From positions 3,462,501 to 3,526,500 of the forward strand of contig NC_135568.1 of the NCBI RefSeq assembly GCF_964340395.1: 64,000 nucleotides of DNA, given 5' to 3'. The translations under genes were made by a program, and so were the position numbers. The notes below the pieces were generated by a model. The model worked only from the letters and a program-made list of their open reading frames with translations, searched no databases and was not told the DNA's origin. Shown in pieces: positions 61,146-64,000 of this stretch; within the stretch, counting starts at the first letter, position 1; each line of letters begins with the position of its first letter. This stretch comes from Glandiceps talaboti (lineage: Eukaryota > Hemichordata > Enteropneusta > Spengelidae).

Positions 61146-63665
61146 CTACAGAGCAAGAACGAATATTATTTAGATAGGTTATACGTATAGTAATAATTCA
61201 ACAATGTCAATTAAGTATGTTCCATATTCTTATTCAAGTAGAAACAAAAGATTGCATAGTTTAGCCACTAGGAGTGCTATTCATGCCACGGAAAACAGCT
61301 CTGTTGTGCGTTGTAGTACACTGTTTACATACTTACCACTTTCAGATTGGTCCTACGTCTCTCCTTATCAGAGAATCCATCTGATGTATTGCTTTCTATT
61401 CCTAATTCTGGTGTATAACTGGACGACAGTAATTCTGGAGTTGAATGTAAGGATCTATCGCTAGTGTTTTCCTCATCATCATCAGTGTTACCTTCTGAAC
61501 TAAACCCAGATGTAAACGTTGCCCTCGGGCGGTTGTCCTCTCTGTATAAATAGATAGCAACACAATCATGTAACTTTAAAGTGTATGTACTGATAGAACC
61601 AGACAAAATATACCAATTGGTTTCTTTGTTTGTTAGGTTTTTTTTGTGGGTTTTTTTTGGAGGGGGGTAGGGGGGATTTTTGTAAGCTAGGCATTGCTTT
61701 GTCCGATTTTTCTACAAACAAATAAACACAACAAATACAGGTTTTTATTCAGATTTAGACCTTTGTGACATGGCTACATTTCATGCTTATTATCACATCA
61801 CATGGCTATGACACTGTCAACGGTTTTCCAGTAAGTTCACAATCTATCCTGGAGTCATCCACATCTTGCCCTGTGTAACACCTGAATGCTCCATGTGAGT
61901 AATTGTATCAATTTTTCCAGGTGTCTCTCCAATATATGCCTTTGGACTGGAAGGTTGCCATGACGATTCAACATGGCAAACCATGGGCTCCCCCCTTTTT
62001 TCTTCTTCTCAAAAGCAATTTTAACATTGCTCATAATACCTACTTCTTTGATGTAACAATCACTGACTAGCTCTAATAATATAAAATATACATTTTCACT
62101 ATATGCTTTGCTTAAATTTGTAAATAACGGTACTTTATAAGTGAGGTATTATCTTTTTAACGCCTCCAGATTATCAGTTAAATCAAAACACAGTATGCCT
62201 TTGGACTGGACGGCTGCCAAGAACATTCAACATAGCAAACCTTGGGGCTCCTCCCCCATTTTTTTTTTTTGCAATATCAAAATTGTTTATATTATGTAGT
62301 CCTTCGATGAAACATAACCTGATTTGTTATACTTAATAATATAAAATATTTTCATTAACTGTTTGATAAAAATGTGTAAATAATGGTATTTATAACTGAT
62401 GTAATACCTTCTTAACGTCCCTTATCAAATCAAAAATAATATAATGATGCAGAACAAGAACAACCAGCAAATGACTAATGACTTTTCAATTTCATTCTCC
62501 CAGATCACTTTCACTGTCAGAACACAGGAGACCTTTCCTTATTCCCAGAATACATTGCTGTAGTTCCATATTTATACTGTACATGAGAGTTCACAACAAT
62601 GGCATCCTGGGTATACTGTTATGCCTATGTGTTTAATTGTAAAATCTTTCATTATCACTAACAATACATTGTTGCATCAGAAAACAATGAAGTAGTAGGG
62701 TGTGGGGGACTGTGAATCAATAAATAGATGGTTGCTACTATGCATTGTTGCTAGGGTCAAAGGTCATTGTTGTCTTCAGAAGTGTTTCATTTCAATCCAG
62801 TGTGACTCATCTCAATGAGTCACATCATATCTATCCTCTTAATTCTAGTTTTGAGATATTTTTAGACAAAATAACATAGATATTGAAACTGTACACCTTC
62901 AATCTACGCTAAGTATGATATGTTTTACGTAAATGTAGCACAGTCAGGCTTGACTCATTAAAATCCAACACCTTCTACTATGGAGTACACTTATCGTTAT
63001 TTCACATTTCTATTTTTAGATGAAATTAACGTAAATCGTTGAAACTTTACACCTTCAATCTACGTTAAGGATGTGTTTTAAGTAAATGTAGAACCGTCGC
63101 ACTTGACTCATTGAAATCCAACACTTTCTACTATGGAATATTTTTAGATAAATTGAACATACGTCATTGAAATTGTACACCTTCAATCTACGCTAAGAAC
63201 GATGTGTTTTATGTAAATGTAAAACAGTGGACTTGACTCACTAAAATCCAACATTTTCTACATGGAATAAACACAAGACATCATGCCTTCATAATTATAT
63301 ATATATTCAATTTGATCTCTGCTGCATGGACGGTTTGGCTCATTCATTTCAGACACTGACACGGCAATATAAACATCACTTTAACAAGAGTCCCATCACT
63401 CAAATCATCTGTTTTAACTATCACTTTAGAACTAGTAATAATTTTTTGCAATTTAGTTTTGAAGTGACTACGTACTATTCTACTTTCTGGACTAATTTTT
63501 ACAAATCATGAATTCCAAAATCTGTATACATTTACTATTAAATCTGTACCATTCCTTTTCTGTCAACTTATGGCAAGAACTTTTTGTTTACCTGTCCGGG
63601 TAGTCATCATTATCACTGCTTTCACTAACATCACCATCACCATCACTCCAACTCAACGACACAAT
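61017..63665 (-). CDS. Unrecognised acidic Ser-rich protein, C-terminal three exons
   Basis: Exons 63592-63665, 61337-61541 and 61017-61145 join in frame (135 residues visible) with consensus AG/GT sites. The sequence is acidic and low-complexity: LSWSDGDGDVSESSDNDDYP, RPRATFTSGFSSEGNTDDDE, STPELLSSSYTPELGIESNT, SDKERRRTNLKV and HSSESDEECSVATTIASNYN. There is no catalytic motif or membrane segment. The upstream part lies beyond 64000. The composition fits a disordered C-terminal tail with many potential casein-kinase-type sites (inference). I cannot name the gene. Confidence 0.75.
61205..61310. repeat. Dispersed repeat R4, copy 2
   Basis: Contains ACAAAAGATTGCATAGTTTA then GCCACTAGGAGTGCTATTC. 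It relates to 41040-41160. Confidence 0.6.
61337..61541 (-). CDS. Gene 3 exon b
   Basis: Encodes REDNRPRATFTSGFSSEGNT through SDKERRRTNLKV; acceptor ATACAG, donor GTAAGT. Confidence 0.8.
61932..62425. repeat. Tandem duplication of about 255 bp
   Basis: Both units begin TATGCCTTTGGACTGGAMGG, share ATTCAACATRGCAAACC and GGCTCC.CCCC, then TAATAATATAAAATAT and a GGTAYTTTATAA region. They are clearly diverged, so the duplication is old. It sits in the gene 3 intron. Confidence 0.85.
62862..63270. repeat. Three-unit tandem repeat with TGACTCA in each unit
   Basis: Units share GTACACCTTCAATCTACGCT, TTTTAYGTAAATGTA, CTTGACTCAYTRAAATCCAA and CTACTATGGA. TGACTCA is the AP-1 consensus. Spacing is about 120-150 bp. 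Confidence 0.88.
63592..63665 (-). CDS. Gene 3 exon a
   Basis: Encodes IVSLSWSDGDGDVSESSDND then DYPD; acceptor TTACAG, donor GTAAAC. Confidence 0.75.
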
Positions 63666-63812
63666 CTGTAAACAAAACACAGGTGATATTGCTAAGCAAC
63701 CAGCCAAAGACAAAAACAAATACAAACAACTTGCTGTATGTCAAGTCATTGGGTATAAACACATTCAGGGTGATATGGACAGAATAGGAATAACAGCAGG
63801 ACATGTCAATAT

Positions 63813-63895
63813 TGTGGAATACTTTTTGTAAAGTTGTTAGATTTTCAGATTTGGAATACTTTTTGTAAAGTTGTTAGATTTTTCAGATTTGTTTC
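63813..63895. repeat. Tandem duplication of about 39 bp
   Basis: TGGAATACTTTTTGTAAAGT then TGTTAGATTTTCAGATT occurs twice, with one extra T in the second copy. Confidence 0.95.
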
Positions 63896-64000
63896 TTAGA
63901 CTCCGTCTCTTTTCAACTATCTAAGCATTTGTACAAAGACAAGAATTAGGATATAAATCAGAAAATTGTTGAGAATATTTACATTGAAATTTTTTTCGCC

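Noticed and set aside
60908-61156. 82-codon frame overlapping gene 3 exon c
   Set aside because: Wrong phase for the splice from exon b; the phase-compatible reading is acidic and Ser-rich like the rest of the gene.

Overview
This is an AT-rich, intron-rich eukaryotic nuclear segment with very large non-coding spans, many microsatellites and many small dispersed repeats. Two genes can be read exon by exon and a third is partly visible; all three lie on the minus strand. The encoded proteins (a vesicle-fusion ATPase and an Ikaros-family zinc finger factor) together with the repeat style suggest a marine invertebrate animal. The Ikaros-type C-terminal finger pair favours a non-vertebrate deuterostome such as a hemichordate, lancelet or echinoderm. 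The species cannot be fixed from the sequence alone.

Layout. 1-1204: downstream/3' region of NSF. 1205-31816 (-): a complete NSF gene in 26 coding exons. Every exon boundary was placed by reading frame and GT/AG sites, and the joined CDS is 2250 nt (749 aa plus stop). The ATG is at 31816 and a CRE-containing promoter lies just upstream. 31.9-42.7 kb: gene-free interval with several tandem repeat families. 42.7-53.6 kb (-): an Ikaros-family gene with a non-coding first exon, four coding exons (408 aa, four N-terminal plus two C-terminal zinc fingers) and a 3'UTR built almost entirely of a degenerate 20-bp repeat. 53.6-61.0 kb: gene-free, with several short inverted-repeat elements. 61.0-63.7 kb (-): the last three coding exons of an unrecognised acidic, Ser-rich protein whose 5' part lies beyond the window.

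The most unusual signal is in NSF. Tandem repeats repeatedly span or abut 5' splice sites. The intron after exon 11 carries a 16-copy, 39/40-bp minisatellite in which every unit carries GTAAGTATATC and the terminal unit is the real donor. The introns after exons 13, 19, 20 and 23 contain 1-3 extra copies of the exon end plus donor. The donor of exon 2 is followed by a GTAA tetranucleotide array, itself a string of consensus donor sites. This looks like recurrent local amplification of splice donors within one gene.

Other structure: fragments of non-LTR retroelements and tRNA-derived SINEs, several candidate MITEs (two with flanking direct repeats), an inverted pair of tandem arrays at 58.5-59.15 kb, an AP-1-site-containing triplicate in an intron of gene 3, and a CACATG/CATGTG array in the NSF-Ikaros interval.
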